Below the pieces are notes generated by a model, which made no database searches, had not been told where the DNA came from, and saw only the letters and a program-made list of their open reading frames with translations. Of a stretch of 64,000 nt of DNA, positions 1-14,327 are shown in pieces. The stretch spans positions 3,034,001-3,098,000 of the forward strand of contig NZ_CP015217.1 of NCBI RefSeq assembly GCF_001729245.1, in the 5' to 3' direction. The DNA is from Leptospira tipperaryensis. Its GTDB lineage: Bacteria > Spirochaetota > Leptospiria > Leptospirales > Leptospiraceae. Both the position numbers and the translations under genes were made by a program. Every line of letters starts with the position of its first letter. The first letter of the stretch is position 1.

Positions 1-2611
<2,611 letters not shown>

Positions 2612-2612
<1 letters not shown>

Positions 2613-3829
2613 CAGCAGTCCAACTCCCCGGCGATAACGTTCAAAGAACTCATGGTCGCGACCGAATCCGCGAGCAAGCCGCCGCGCACGAGATCCGCAA
2701 AAGATTGATAATACCAAAAGCAAGGACGTCTAACGTGAACTCTCCAAGGAGATTTTTCGCCGTCGGAGACGATATAATAACCGAGTTCTCCGTTTGCGGC
2801 TTCGGTCGCCATGTAGTATTCTCCCGGAGGGACCTTAACTCCGTGCATGATGATCTTGAAGTGATAGATCAATTCTTCCATATTGTTGTAGACTTTGTTT
2901 TTTTCGGGAAGATAGGCGTGAGGAAGATCTGCGTGCCAGGTTCCTTCCGGAATTCCGTCTATCAGCTGTTCGATGATCCGAATCGACTGACGCATCTCTT
3001 CCATACGAACCAAGGTTCTATGAAGAACGGAGCCGTCTTCTCCGACCGGAATATCGAAATCCACTTTATCGTAGAGCATGTAAGGTTCGTCTTTACGAAC
3101 GTCCCAGTCAACGCCGGTGGCTCTGAGATTCGGACCTGAATAACCGTAGGCGATCGCGTCTTCTTTGGAAATGCCGCCGATCCCATCGGTTCGTCCCAGA
3201 AAGATTTTATTTTTTAGAAGAAGGCTGTTGAATTCTTCGATCGCGGGCTTGAGTCCCTTGCAGACCATCTTTACTTCTTTTACGAAGTCGGGATAGATAT
3301 CTCTTTCCAGTCCGCCGATTCTACAAAACGTAGTAGTCAATCTCGCACCGGTAAGTTTTTCGATGACTTGATAGATATTCTCACGATGATGAAAGAGATG
3401 CAAAAGCCCCGAGAAAGCCCCCAAGTCCACTCCCAAAATTCCGGAGCAGATGATATGATCCATGATTCTCGAAAGCTCCGAGATGATCATTCTCACATAC
3501 GTCGCACGGTCCGGGACCTCGATCTGCATCATCTTTTCTACGGCGAGAATCCAACCGATGTTGTTTAACGGAGTGGAAACGTAGTTCATCCGATCCGTGC
3601 AGACCAGGAACTGATTGTAAGTATAACGTTCTCCTAATTTTTCAAAACAACGATGTACGTAACCGATGACCGATTCCGCTTCTACGATTCTTTCTCCGTC
3701 GAGTTGGATCACGTTTTGAAGAATCCCGTGTGTCGCCGGATGGGATGGTCCTAAGTTTACGAGAAGATGACCTTCGGGAAGATTGGCAAACTTCTGTCCG
3801 AAATGTTGGGCCGTTTTTTCGTACATCAT
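2612..3829 (-). CDS. nuoD: NADH-quinone oxidoreductase subunit D
   Basis: This is the 49-kDa-type subunit that forms the quinone pocket with NuoB. The 405 residues include [10 protein letters not shown] near the N-terminus and [14 protein letters not shown], typical of NuoD. NuoC and NuoD are separate genes here, unlike the fused NuoCD of enterobacteria. It begins one base after nuoC ends on this strand and shares ATGA with nuoE. Confidence 0.97.
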
Positions 3830-3830
3830 T

Positions 3831-4360
<530 letters not shown>

Positions 4361-4364
<4 letters not shown>

Positions 4365-4911
4365 CGTACGACCAGGGGTTTATTTCTTTCGTTCAATTCC
4401 TGGATTTTGTGCATCACTTCCTGACGTCTTTCTTCCAGCCCCTGAGTTTTCAATTTTTCCTGCAACTGAACGAGTGCGTCCAAGATTGCTTCCGGACGAG
4501 GAGGACAACCGGGCACATAAACGTCTACGGGAAGAATTCGATCCACACCTTGCAGAACTCCGTATGTATTGAACATCCCACCGGAAGAAGCGCAGGCTCC
4601 TACGCTGATGACAAACTTTGGTTCCGCCATCTGATCGTAGATCTGACGAAGTACGGGAGCCATCTTGTAGGTGATCGTTCCGAGAACGAGGATCATGTCC
4701 GCCTGACGCGGAGAAAACGAAGGACGTTCCGCTCCGAAACGGGCGATATCGTAGTCCGAACAAGAAGCGCTCATATATTCGATTCCGCAACAAGCCGTCG
4801 CGAAAGGATACGGCCAAAGGGAATAACTTCTTCCCCATTGAATCACGGATTCAACGTTTCCGAGTTGAATCATGTCGCCCAGGGCTTGGCCCGGAGCTTT
4901 GCTAAGATCAC

Positions 4912-4921
<10 letters not shown>
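4361..4921 (-). CDS. nuoB: NADH-quinone oxidoreductase subunit B
   Basis: This subunit carries the terminal [4Fe-4S] cluster N2 that reduces quinone. The four ligands are visible: adjacent C44 and C45 in [11 protein letters not shown]110 in GACASSGG, and C139 in VPGCPPRPE. The 186-residue length is typical. The 5' end overlaps nuoA by 10 bases. Confidence 0.97.
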
Positions 4922-5841
<920 letters not shown>

Positions 5842-6480
5842 TTGTCCGTCGCAAGCAACGCAGATCACTTTTCCTGGAAAGAGAACCTTCTTCTTTTTTC
5901 ACTTCGTTTTTCTCTCGCCCTTATCCTATTCTTTCTTCTTTTTACCGATTGTTCTACTTCTAAAAATTCCATTTTCGGAACGGTGTTTGTTCGACGGGGT
6001 TTTACACCCGAAAGAAAAACGAAACACATCGTATTTCCGATCCAGATTCGTTCGGGTTGGCTCTTAAAAGATCAAAATGCAGATCAGAGAAAATTCGTCG
6101 AATCTCGGAGTTTTGAAAAGTTAGAACTGACGATTTTGAATTACGGTGGAAAGGTTCAAGAAAGATACAACACGGAAAGACAGTTTCGTTCTACGATAGA
6201 AAACGAATCCGGCTTTAGCGAGGAAAAGGGAATCAAGATCGCCAAACTTCTCAAAGGCGACGTTGCAGTTTTTACGGACTTTACGGATTACGGAACCGTT
6301 TCCGGAAACGCGATCTTAGAAGTCACTGTCAAAGCGATGGACGTCGAAAACGGAGAGATCGTCTGGAAGGCGATGTATTCGGGAAAGGCCTTGGGTCTTC
6401 AGGATAGCTTTGACCTTTCCAATTTAGAATCGGAAATTTTCACACAACTGACAAATAGATTAAAACAAAAAATGGAGTAA
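5842..6480 (+). CDS. Putative lipoprotein, CsgG/GNA1162-like
   Basis: The 212-residue protein has a hydrophobic N-terminal segment ending LLFTDC, a plausible spirochaetal lipobox, so it is probably an outer- or periplasmic-membrane lipoprotein. The later part resembles the CsgG/GNA1162 class: a short conserved middle ([18 protein letters not shown]) followed by [19 protein letters not shown]. That family relation is an inference from pattern only. The start is TTG at 5842 with AAAGGA about 8 nt ahead. It is followed 10 bases later by the MaoC gene and may be cotranscribed. Confidence 0.7.
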   Translation: MSVASNADHFSWKENLLLFSLRFSLALILFFLLFTDCSTSKNSIFGTVFVRRGFTPERKTKHIVFPIQIRSGWLLKDQNADQRKFVESRSFEKLELTILNYGGKVQERYNTERQFRSTIENESGFSEEKGIKIAKLLKGDVAVFTDFTDYGTVSGNAILEVTVKAMDVENGEIVWKAMYSGKALGLQDSFDLSNLESEIFTQLTNRLKQKME

Positions 6481-6490
6481 GGAGAACAAC

Positions 6491-6955
6491 ATGGCTAAGG
6501 TAGTATTATCCAGTTTTGCAGAATTAGAAGCCTACACCGGAAAAGAAATCGGAACTTCCGATTATCACACGATCACCCAGGAACAAGTCAATCGGTTTGC
6601 AGATGCGACTCTGGATCATCAGTGGATACATACGGATCCCGAAAGAGCGGCGAAGGAATCCCCGTTCGGCACGACGATTGCACACGGATATCTTACTCTT
6701 TCCATGGCACCCTACCTCTTGTCTCAAATATTAGAATTAAAGAATATTAAGATGGGGATCAATTACGGAATGGAAAAACTTCGGTTTTTAGAACCCGTAA
6801 AAGTAGGAAGCAAATTGAGAATCAGAGCGGAGTTGATCGAGCTAAAAGACCTAAGAGGTACGGCGAGAATGACTCTGAAGATGACTTTTGAAACCGAAGG
6901 ATCAACGAAAGCGGCCGCGGTCGGAGAGGTAATCTATCTATATCAATTTGCCTGA
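6491..6955 (+). CDS. MaoC-like (R)-enoyl-CoA hydratase family protein
   Basis: This is a hot-dog-fold protein of 154 residues. The hydratase-2 type motif is visible around residues 36-50 ([18 protein letters not shown]), containing the Asp/His pair expected at the active site, then a Gly/Ser-rich turn ([15 protein letters not shown]). The arrangement matches single-domain NodN/MaoC dehydratases that hydrate trans-2-enoyl-CoA. The exact substrate is unknown. AAGGAGAACA precedes the ATG. A MarR regulator follows. Confidence 0.9.
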   Translation: MAKVVLSSFAELEAYTGKEIGTSDYHTITQEQVNRFADATLDHQWIHTDPERAAKESPFGTTIAHGYLTLSMAPYLLSQILELKNIKMGINYGMEKLRFLEPVKVGSKLRIRAELIELKDLRGTARMTLKMTFETEGSTKAAAVGEVIYLYQFA

Positions 6956-6959
6956 TGGA

Positions 6960-7444
<485 letters not shown>

Positions 7445-7461
7445 ATAAGGAAAACAAAAAT

Positions 7462-7887
7462 ATGACTTCTTTCCAACCAATTCTATCCTGGATCGTGGGC
7501 TTGATTCTATTCTTCCTTTCCGGAATTCATTTTTATTGGTTGGTCGGAGGTCAAACGGGCGGAAGCAAGGTAATTCCGGAATTAAACGGAAAGCCGACCT
7601 TTCGACCCGGAAAACTTTCAACCGCTTTGGTAGGAATTCTACTCTTCTGCGCGGCCTTATTGCCGATCGGTCTTACTCTCGAAATCCCGTTTGGAATCCC
7701 AAAAACCTTATTCCATTACGGAACGTTCTTTCTTTCCGTCGTATTTCTTCTCCGTGCTGTGGGAGACTTTCGAATGGTAGGTTTTTTCAAAAGTATAAGG
7801 GACACGACGTTTGCGAAGTACGATACAAAATATTATTGCCCTCTTTGTCTTTTGATTTCCACCCTTCTCTTTTTTTCTGCGATCTAA
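7462..7887 (+). CDS. DUF3995 family integral membrane protein
   Basis: The 141 residues contain four hydrophobic segments. The family hallmark of DUF3995 is visible: SGIHFYWLVGGQTGGSKVIPEL near the N-terminus and a PFG/GDF-containing C-terminal half. Function is not known. It follows the MarR gene by 17 bases with an AAGGAAAAC ribosome site, so the two are probably cotranscribed. Confidence 0.8.
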   Translation: MTSFQPILSWIVGLILFFLSGIHFYWLVGGQTGGSKVIPELNGKPTFRPGKLSTALVGILLFCAALLPIGLTLEIPFGIPKTLFHYGTFFLSVVFLLRAVGDFRMVGFFKSIRDTTFAKYDTKYYCPLCLLISTLLFFSAI

Positions 7888-7964
7888 GAAAGAATCTCAG
7901 ATTTTTCAGAAAAGAAATTATTTTCCATTTGATAAAATCGAGGCTTGGATTTCTATTCACCCGC

Positions 7965-9920
7965 ATGAAATCAAACCATAAATTCTCCGATAAACTCCGT
8001 TATCATTTCGACAATTTTATGTCCAAAGGCGGGGGCGCGGTTTTCGCGGCTCTGATCACCTTATTTTTAATCGCATTCTTAACCCTATCGATCTTACGCG
8101 TGTTAGGCGGATGGATCTTTCCTGACGAATCGATCCAAGGAAAGGGAGAATTTCTGTGGAGAGTATTCTTACAGATCTCCGACGCGGGTGCTGTCGCGGA
8201 AGATGGAGAATCAAACTGGTTCAATAAAATCTCCGGAATTCTTACCGTATTTCTCGGACTCGTTCTCTTTTCGAGTTTGGTGGCTTTTATTACAAACCAA
8301 TTTGATCAGAAGATCCAAGATCTAAGAAAGGGCAAAAGCGACGTATTGGAATCCAACCATACGATCATTCTCGGCTTCGGAGTCAGGGTCGTCGAGATCA
8401 TCAAAGAACTCATTGAAGCCAATTCATCCGAGTCAAGAGCCGTCGTCGTGATCCTCTCGGAAGAAGACAAGGAGGTGATGGACGATTTTCTCGCAGACAA
8501 CTTAACCGAACGTAAAACTACAAAAGTGATCACACGCTCCGGAACTCCATCGAGTTTACATTCTCTCAGAAAAGTAAACGCAAAAGAAGCAAAGTCAGTT
8601 CTTGTTCTCAACGCATCCGGCGACGAAGAATCGAAAGAAGGAAGATCCATCGGAGACGCGAAAGTTTTAAAATCTTTGATGGCATTGGTCGCGCTCGGAC
8701 AAGGCAAGGAACTTCCCCCCATCGTCGCGGAACTCTACGGAGAAGAAAATCGACAGATCGCACAAGAACTCTCCTCTTCCATCCAAGTGATGGACGAAAG
8801 GAATATACTCGCCAAACTTTTGGTACAAACCTCCAGAACCTCGGGACTCGCGATCGTCTATTCGAACTTAGTCGGTTTTGAAGGAGACGAGATCTATTTT
8901 TACAAACCGAAAAACGGCTGGAACGGGCTTCCCTTTCAGGAAATTTCATTTCGGTTTAACGAATCAGTTCCTCTGGGATTTCGAAAAGAAGACGGGGACA
9001 TCCTCCTCAATCCTCCGGCCAACTACGTCCCGGGAGACGAAGAAGACGCAGTACTCTTAGCGGAAGACGATTCTAAGATTCGTTATGCGGACAATGCAGT
9101 CGCGAGTCCCAGAGATTTTCAGACTCCTAAAAAGAAACGTTCGAATCCGATCGACAAACAGTTGATCGTCGGATGGAATTCTAAAAGTCCTCTCATCGTG
9201 GAAGAATACGCTAAGTTTGTCGCGCCCGGTTCCACGATCGACCTTTTGGTAAAACAGATCGACGACGACTTTAAAAGTTCCGTCGTTCGGTTGAAAAAGA
9301 AATATCCGAAAATCACATTACGCTCCTTTCAAGCGGATCTTTCCCAAGAATCGGTTATGAAAAGACTCGCTCCCGAATCTTACGATTCCGTAATCTTCTT
9401 AGCCGAAGAAAAAGAAAACATAGAGGAAGTCGACGCACAAACGATCTCACTTCTTCTACGCTTCCGTCAATATTTCAAACGTTATGCGTTTAAGACCGGA
9501 AACCAACCGACGACTCAGTTGATCACAGAGATTATGAACTCCGAGAATACGGAAATCGTTTTAGAAACCGGAGTCAAAGACTTCCTGATTTCCAACCAAT
9601 TCGTTTCCAAGATGATGGCTCAGGTTTCGCAAGAGCCGGACGTTATGCGCGTTTATGAGAATCTTTTCAGTCCGGAAGGAAGCGAGATCTACCTCAAACC
9701 CGTGTCCTTGTATTTCGAAAATTCTTCTCAGGTTTTGTCCTTCGCTGATTGTGCCAACGCCGCACTCAAACGAGGAGAAACGTGTTTTGGAATTCGAATC
9801 GCATCGGAAGAAAAGGACGAAGAAAAAGGATACGGCGTTCACTTAATTCCGCCAAAGGATACTCAATTTTCGATCAGACCGGAAGATACATTGATCGTAC
9901 TCGCGGAAGATCAAACTTAA
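7965..9920 (+). CDS. CASTOR/POLLUX (DMI1)-like ion channel with RCK-type domains
   Basis: The 651-residue protein has an N-terminal transmembrane helix (residues about 20-50), a pore-like stretch with SDAGAVAED resembling the ADAGNHA filter of plant CASTOR/POLLUX channels, a second helix (GILTVFLGLVLFSSLVAFI), and two large cytosolic nucleotide-fold domains beginning NHTIILGFG and KQLIVGWNS. The domain order fits the Castor/Pollux/DMI1 family of Ca2+-regulated cation channels. The ATG at 7965 starts just ahead of the first helix. The frame is open upstream, but that part overlaps the DUF3995 gene. Ion selectivity cannot be read from the sequence. Confidence 0.85.
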   Translation: MKSNHKFSDKLRYHFDNFMSKGGGAVFAALITLFLIAFLTLSILRVLGGWIFPDESIQGKGEFLWRVFLQISDAGAVAEDGESNWFNKISGILTVFLGLVLFSSLVAFITNQFDQKIQDLRKGKSDVLESNHTIILGFGVRVVEIIKELIEANSSESRAVVVILSEEDKEVMDDFLADNLTERKTTKVITRSGTPSSLHSLRKVNAKEAKSVLVLNASGDEESKEGRSIGDAKVLKSLMALVALGQGKELPPIVAELYGEENRQIAQELSSSIQVMDERNILAKLLVQTSRTSGLAIVYSNLVGFEGDEIYFYKPKNGWNGLPFQEISFRFNESVPLGFRKEDGDILLNPPANYVPGDEEDAVLLAEDDSKIRYADNAVASPRDFQTPKKKRSNPIDKQLIVGWNSKSPLIVEEYAKFVAPGSTIDLLVKQIDDDFKSSVVRLKKKYPKITLRSFQADLSQESVMKRLAPESYDSVIFLAEEKENIEEVDAQTISLLLRFRQYFKRYAFKTGNQPTTQLITEIMNSENTEIVLETGVKDFLISNQFVSKMMAQVSQEPDVMRVYENLFSPEGSEIYLKPVSLYFENSSQVLSFADCANAALKRGETCFGIRIASEEKDEEKGYGVHLIPPKDTQFSIRPEDTLIVLAEDQT

Positions 9921-9949
9921 AAAAGCCCATTCACTCTTCTAAGGAAAAA

Positions 9950-9975
9950 CCCATTCTTATTTTTTTAAGAATGGG
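9950..9975 (-). terminator. Rho-independent terminator
   Basis: A perfect 10-bp stem (CCCATTCTTA / TAAGAATGGG) with a 6-nt loop is followed on the minus strand by TTTTT. It lies 88 nt beyond the stop of the DUF2461 gene and probably ends that transcript. On the plus strand there is no T-run. Confidence 0.65.
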
Positions 9976-10062
9976 AAATCACAAAGTATCGATAGGAAAA
10001 AATTCGGTCTTATTCTCTTTTAAAATCCTTTTTTATCTGAGAGCGTAGACAAGACATCGATC

Positions 10063-10719
10063 TTAGACCATCTTGTCAAAGTAGTTCAAAAACGGTTGAA
10101 GGATCTTATAAGATTCGATCGTATTCTTAATAAAATTTTTCGAGAGGACTTCTGCGTCGCTTGCATTTTTTTCCACAACGTAACTCGTATATTGAATCCA
10201 CTCAAAATCGGGATGATCTTTGGAAAATCCTCTCGGAGCGGTTTTGAGTTTCATATCGGAAAGAGTTCCGAACTCTTTTTCTAACTTTTTGTCCTGAACG
10301 ATCTTCTTAAAAACATTCGAATTTTCTAAAATACCTTCGCGAACTTTTCTCAAAATTTTAGGTTCGGGCATATACAATCCGCCCGCGATAAAAGATTGGT
10401 TTCCCGGTTGAATGTGAATGTAGAAAAGAGGTCGTCCCAGATCCTTCCCCGCGGAACCGATGCTCGCTCCAAAATTGGTTTTATATGGTTCCTTGTTTTT
10501 TGAAAATCGAACGTCTCTATAGATCCGAAAGATGCATTTTTTCGGATCCACTCCCGCGAGCGCAGGATTGACCTTTGCAAGTCCGATGACGAGTTCTCCG
10601 ATCAAATTTTCAAAGTCGTCCTTGGCCGCGGTAAAGAGTGATTTATTTTTTTCCAGCCAGGGTTTGTTATTATTCTTCGCTATATTTTTTAAGAAGTCGA
10701 GAGTGGATTGTTGAAGCAT
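10063..10719 (-). CDS. DUF2461 (TIGR02453) family protein
   Basis: This is a conserved bacterial protein of unknown function, 218 residues. Family features visible are the N-terminal TLDFLKNIAKNNNKPWLEKNK, the central FRIYRDVRFSKNKEPYKTNFGASI, and FYIHIQPGNQSFIAGGLYMPEP. It lies 78 bases downstream of the methyltransferase on the same strand. Nothing in the neighbourhood points to a role. Confidence 0.85.
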   Translation of the reverse strand: MLQQSTLDFLKNIAKNNNKPWLEKNKSLFTAAKDDFENLIGELVIGLAKVNPALAGVDPKKCIFRIYRDVRFSKNKEPYKTNFGASIGSAGKDLGRPLFYIHIQPGNQSFIAGGLYMPEPKILRKVREGILENSNVFKKIVQDKKLEKEFGTLSDMKLKTAPRGFSKDHPDFEWIQYTSYVVEKNASDAEVLSKNFIKNTIESYKILQPFLNYFDKMV

Positions 10720-10797
10720 GAAAAAACCTTTCGATTCAAAATGTTCTCTTCTTTGAAACGATCAAGTAAAAATGGTTTTTTTAGAATCGAAAAAAAA

Positions 10798-12438
10798 TCA
10801 GGAAATCGTTTCGTTACGAAAGATAGAATCGATTTTTTCGATGATGACGGCGTCTTTTTCAACCGAGAAGCGTGCGTCCTTCAAATCGGAAACTAACGTT
10901 TTAAGTTCCTTTTGTATGTTAGGCGGAAGTTTTCTAAAATCCGGAACCAAAAGAGAATTGAGATCCCCCGGTTCGGCCTTCCAAAGTCCTCTCGCATATT
11001 CCCTTCTTCTCGTTTCCAAATCCTTTTTCGAATCCGAAGAAATCAGATAGGCGTAAACCGCGTCCACCCATTCTTCCATCCCTGGTGCAGGAGTGAATCC
11101 GTGAAAACAGGTCAAATGAACCACGTTGCTAAAATTTCTTACGATTCGAATTTCAGTTCTATGAAAACTGGAAGCGAGTATCGGACAAGAAGACTTTGCT
11201 TCCTGGCTAAACCAATTCCTTCTCCTGGAGGGAAGAAATCTGCGATTGACCCCCTTTGTAAGGCCGCTCTGTAGATACTTCTGAAGAGTTTCAGACTTGT
11301 TCGAATCAAGTTCGTTTTTTACGTCCAAAAGCCAGACCTTGGCTCCTTTACGGCTCAATTCTTCCCAATCGGAATATAAGAATATTCTATTTCTCGCATA
11401 TTGTGATTTTGGAATACAGGTTCTAAAATATTCTTCCGGGATTCCCGATTCTTCCACCATCGTCTTCGTAAAGAGAAAAAAATCATTGTCTCCGGTCGCG
11501 ATTCCTCTTGTAAACTTCCCGAATTCCAAAAGTGGAACCAACAGATCGGAAGAATCTTTTTCAGAATCGTTCTTTTTCTCCAACGGATAATTCTTCTTCT
11601 CCATACGATGAAAGATCGGGCTCCATTTGGCTTCCGGATCCGGAAACGGGATCCATTCCGTCTCGATCGATTCCACGGCGCCCAGCGCAAGTTTGGATTT
11701 GTCCGTAAAAAAACCGGGTTTAAGCCTCGCCCAATAAAATCCCGATTTTTTTTCCTTTTCGGAGTTTTCCAAAAGAAGAATACAGGAACTCGTGACCGCT
11801 TCGTCAAAAAGACTATCTTGCGGAGATAAAAGAAAAAGAGAATGAAGAAGACCAGATTTTTTAAGCACCGTTTTGATAAAAACCCCGTAGCCGGAGTTGA
11901 AAAAATCTTGAGGTACGAGGAAGGCGGCCCTTCCACCCACGCTAATCATATTCAAACATTTTAATAGAAAGAAAACATAGAGGTTTGCGGTTCCGGGTAA
12001 TCTTTTTTCCAAGTCTCCGCCGAAACGTTTATTTAATTCTTTTGAATAAGCCCTGTCGCTTATCTTTTTATAAGGAGGATTGCAAAGGATAACATCGAAC
12101 TTTTGTTCCTTAGTTTCGAGAAGGAAATCTTGATCAAAGAAATGAAGGGAACCGTTGCGAGAAATTTTATCTTCTAAGGAATGTCTGCTAGATACTAAAC
12201 AGTGAAGATCGAGGTCAAAACCAACCCATTCGGCTTTGAGTTCAGGTTGTTTGTCGAGAAGGCTTGAAAAAAACACACCGTTCCCGATTGCAGGATCCAG
12301 TATACGTTTTGAATTTTCTGGCGAGGAGATGCGGTCCGCGCCGAGAACCCAGTCTACCAGGAAATCTGCTACTTTTTCGGGAGTAAAAAACTGTCCTAGA
12401 AATTTATTTTTTATTTTTCGATTTGCCTCTTGGGACAT
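10798..12438 (-). CDS. Orphan N6-adenine DNA methyltransferase (class gamma)
   Basis: The 546-residue protein has the motif order of gamma-class adenine methyltransferases: motif [17 protein letters not shown] (residues 15-30), AdoMet motif [11 protein letters not shown] (48-57), and catalytic NPPY (120-123). The remaining 350 residues would hold the target-recognition region, as in Eco57I/TaqI-type enzymes. No restriction endonuclease or specificity subunit lies next to it, so it is an orphan enzyme or a fused type IIG-like protein without an obvious nuclease motif. The recognition sequence cannot be predicted. Confidence 0.85.
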   Translation of the reverse strand: MSQEANRKIKNKFLGQFFTPEKVADFLVDWVLGADRISSPENSKRILDPAIGNGVFFSSLLDKQPELKAEWVGFDLDLHCLVSSRHSLEDKISRNGSLHFFDQDFLLETKEQKFDVILCNPPYKKISDRAYSKELNKRFGGDLEKRLPGTANLYVFFLLKCLNMISVGGRAAFLVPQDFFNSGYGVFIKTVLKKSGLLHSLFLLSPQDSLFDEAVTSSCILLLENSEKEKKSGFYWARLKPGFFTDKSKLALGAVESIETEWIPFPDPEAKWSPIFHRMEKKNYPLEKKNDSEKDSSDLLVPLLEFGKFTRGIATGDNDFFLFTKTMVEESGIPEEYFRTCIPKSQYARNRIFLYSDWEELSRKGAKVWLLDVKNELDSNKSETLQKYLQSGLTKGVNRRFLPSRRRNWFSQEAKSSCPILASSFHRTEIRIVRNFSNVVHLTCFHGFTPAPGMEEWVDAVYAYLISSDSKKDLETRRREYARGLWKAEPGDLNSLLVPDFRKLPPNIQKELKTLVSDLKDARFSVEKDAVIIEKIDSIFRNETIS

Positions 12439-13115
12439 TTATACCGTGCAATTCCAAATCTTTCGCCGAACAAGCGAATGCAATTTTCTTCATACAAACA
12501 CAGTCCTAAGAACTAACGTCTGTTAAAGACAAAAATTTCAGAAGCAGAGAAGCTAACAACCAGTAAATTATCTATGTAGCATTAACGCCAATTAGGTGAA
12601 TGAGTATACTATAGGTCAAACTATAAAACACACTTTGTTTAAGTATCGTTTAGAGTCCAGTCAGGTGTATACAAAAAGATTAAGCGAAATGGAATTTAAC
12701 CGGATATCAACTTGGATTTGAGAACTTAAAAAGGCTTTATCATAATAAAATTATGTATTTTTACACGGTCGAATCATGAAAAGCGATGAATGAAGTTATT
12801 TCTGACTCAAATGTTTTTACTTCATTCCGTCTAAATCCGTTTTATATGCTCCGCCCGTTTTTATTTAGAGCTATCAACTTATAGAATTTGATATTTTCTC
12901 TCAGATTCGGAAAGTTCTTTCCAGAGGAGTTTCAAAACTTAATCGATTTCGATTTTTTTAGCAGGATAGAATCAGATATTGTGAAATGCGGTTATTTCAA
13001 AGAACAATGTGAGATAACGTAAACACGAAATCAAAAACGAAATATAAGTCGAACGGAATGGCGGGACCAAAAGAACAAAAGATACTTTAGTGTTAGAAAG
13101 TTATAATTAAGTAGT
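12439..13115. other. AT-rich gene-free region
   Basis: About 680 bases between the methyltransferase (minus) and the ankyrin gene (minus) are visibly more AT-rich than the coding sequence around them. They contain no open frame with a ribosome site and no SR or LR repeat. It may be decayed sequence or a long leader for the methyltransferase. Confidence 0.45.
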
Positions 13116-13158
13116 AATAAAAGTCCGACTGAATTCTTAGATTCAATGGACTTTTATT
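13116..13158 (-). terminator. Rho-independent terminator of the ankyrin gene
   Basis: An 11-bp perfect stem (AATAAAAGTCC / GGACTTTTATT) with a 21-nt spacer lies 39 nt past the ankyrin gene stop. The minus-strand 3' arm ends in TTTTATT, giving a U-rich tail. Confidence 0.6.
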
Positions 13159-13196
13159 AAAAAGAATCTTAGACTTTCGTAAAGGGAATTACGAGA

Positions 13197-14171
13197 TTAC
13201 TGAGTGATCCGATCCGGATTCTCTTTGATTCCGAGTCGTTTTAGAATCAGAGTTTCGAGTGAATCGAATTTTTGTCTGCGCGCTTCCTCTAAGGAAGTTC
13301 TTCCGTGCACATCCGCGAGACTTGGATCGGCTCCAAGCTCTAAAAGTTTTTGCGCTAAGCCAACTCTCTTTCTGAGAATCGCCTGTAAAAGAGGAGAAAT
13401 TCCTTCCGCGTTTCTATGGTTTACGTTTGTTCCGGACTTTATAAGAAGATCGACGATTCTGGAATCAAACTCGGATTCTTCCGAGATAAAATGAAGTGCG
13501 TTGTCCGCTCCCAACTGAGTCGTCTTGCCTTCCACATTTGTTTCGTGAAGACGACTTGTGTAATCCGGCTTCGCGTTGTTTTTCAAAAGCACTTCCACGA
13601 TGGAAAAATTCTGCTGAGAAGACCCGGCTCCGCACGCGAGGAAGAGAGGAAATTCTTCCGGGTTGCCTTTGTCAAAATTTACATCGGCGTGATTTTCGAT
13701 TAAGAATTGTACGAGGACGAGATTCCCGTGTCGAATCGCAAGATTCAAAATAGAAACGGGAACCGTTCTTCCGGAAGAATCAACCTTGGATGAATATTCT
13801 ATCTTAGCTCCGGATTCGATCAGACGTTTTGGAACCGCCAAGTCGTCTATGTCTAAGACCTTCACATCCAAAAGTCCGGAAAAACTTTCCGAAAGGACGG
13901 AACTCCCGTCCCGATCTTGGGCGTTCACGTTGGCTCCCGCACGAATCAAAACTTCCGCTACTTCCGGTCTGTGATCCGCAATCATCAAAGCGGTCTTTCC
14001 GCGAGAATCCGTCGCGTCCACGGTCGCTCCGGCTTGGAGTAGAATCTGGGTCTTTTTGGGATCTCCTTCCTGAACGGATCTCAAGAACTCGTTGTCCAGG
14101 ACCGGATCCGCAACGAGTAAGAATGGGAATATCACTATGAGAGAAGGGATTTTGCGAATTGTAGAAATCAT
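13197..14171 (-). CDS. Exported ankyrin-repeat protein
   Basis: The 324 residues begin with a signal-peptide-like segment (ISTIRKIPSLIVIFPFLLVAD), so the protein is probably periplasmic. At least six ankyrin-type repeats follow, e.g. GDPKKTQILLQAGATVDATD, RPEVAEVLIRAGANVNAQD, GNLVLVQFLIENHADVNFD and RVGLAQKLLELGADPSLAD. Ankyrin repeats bind proteins; the partner is unknown. A terminator follows. The region upstream is shared with the divergent amidase gene. Confidence 0.88.
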   Translation of the reverse strand: MISTIRKIPSLIVIFPFLLVADPVLDNEFLRSVQEGDPKKTQILLQAGATVDATDSRGKTALMIADHRPEVAEVLIRAGANVNAQDRDGSSVLSESFSGLLDVKVLDIDDLAVPKRLIESGAKIEYSSKVDSSGRTVPVSILNLAIRHGNLVLVQFLIENHADVNFDKGNPEEFPLFLACGAGSSQQNFSIVEVLLKNNAKPDYTSRLHETNVEGKTTQLGADNALHFISEESEFDSRIVDLLIKSGTNVNHRNAEGISPLLQAILRKRVGLAQKLLELGADPSLADVHGRTSLEEARRQKFDSLETLILKRLGIKENPDRITQ

Positions 14172-14327
14172 TGTATATCAAAAGACCGTTTGTAGTTATT
14201 AGATCGGATTTCCGGTGGTTGTATATCCACATTTTTAGAACCCCTTTTTTCTCGGAATCCTAAAAACATCCTTTTTATCTTGACCCGCGATTCTTTCCGG
14301 AGTTCCTCTTGTTTTCGGAGTTGGATC

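Noticed and set aside
2613..2723. Longer NuoE N-terminus
   Set aside because: It overlaps nuoD, is arginine-rich in the manner of a shadow frame, and the ATGA junction marks the real start.
14280..14327. Longer N-terminus for the amidase
   Set aside because: GGAG is positioned for the ATG at 14328, and the extra residues do not resemble a signal peptide or domain.
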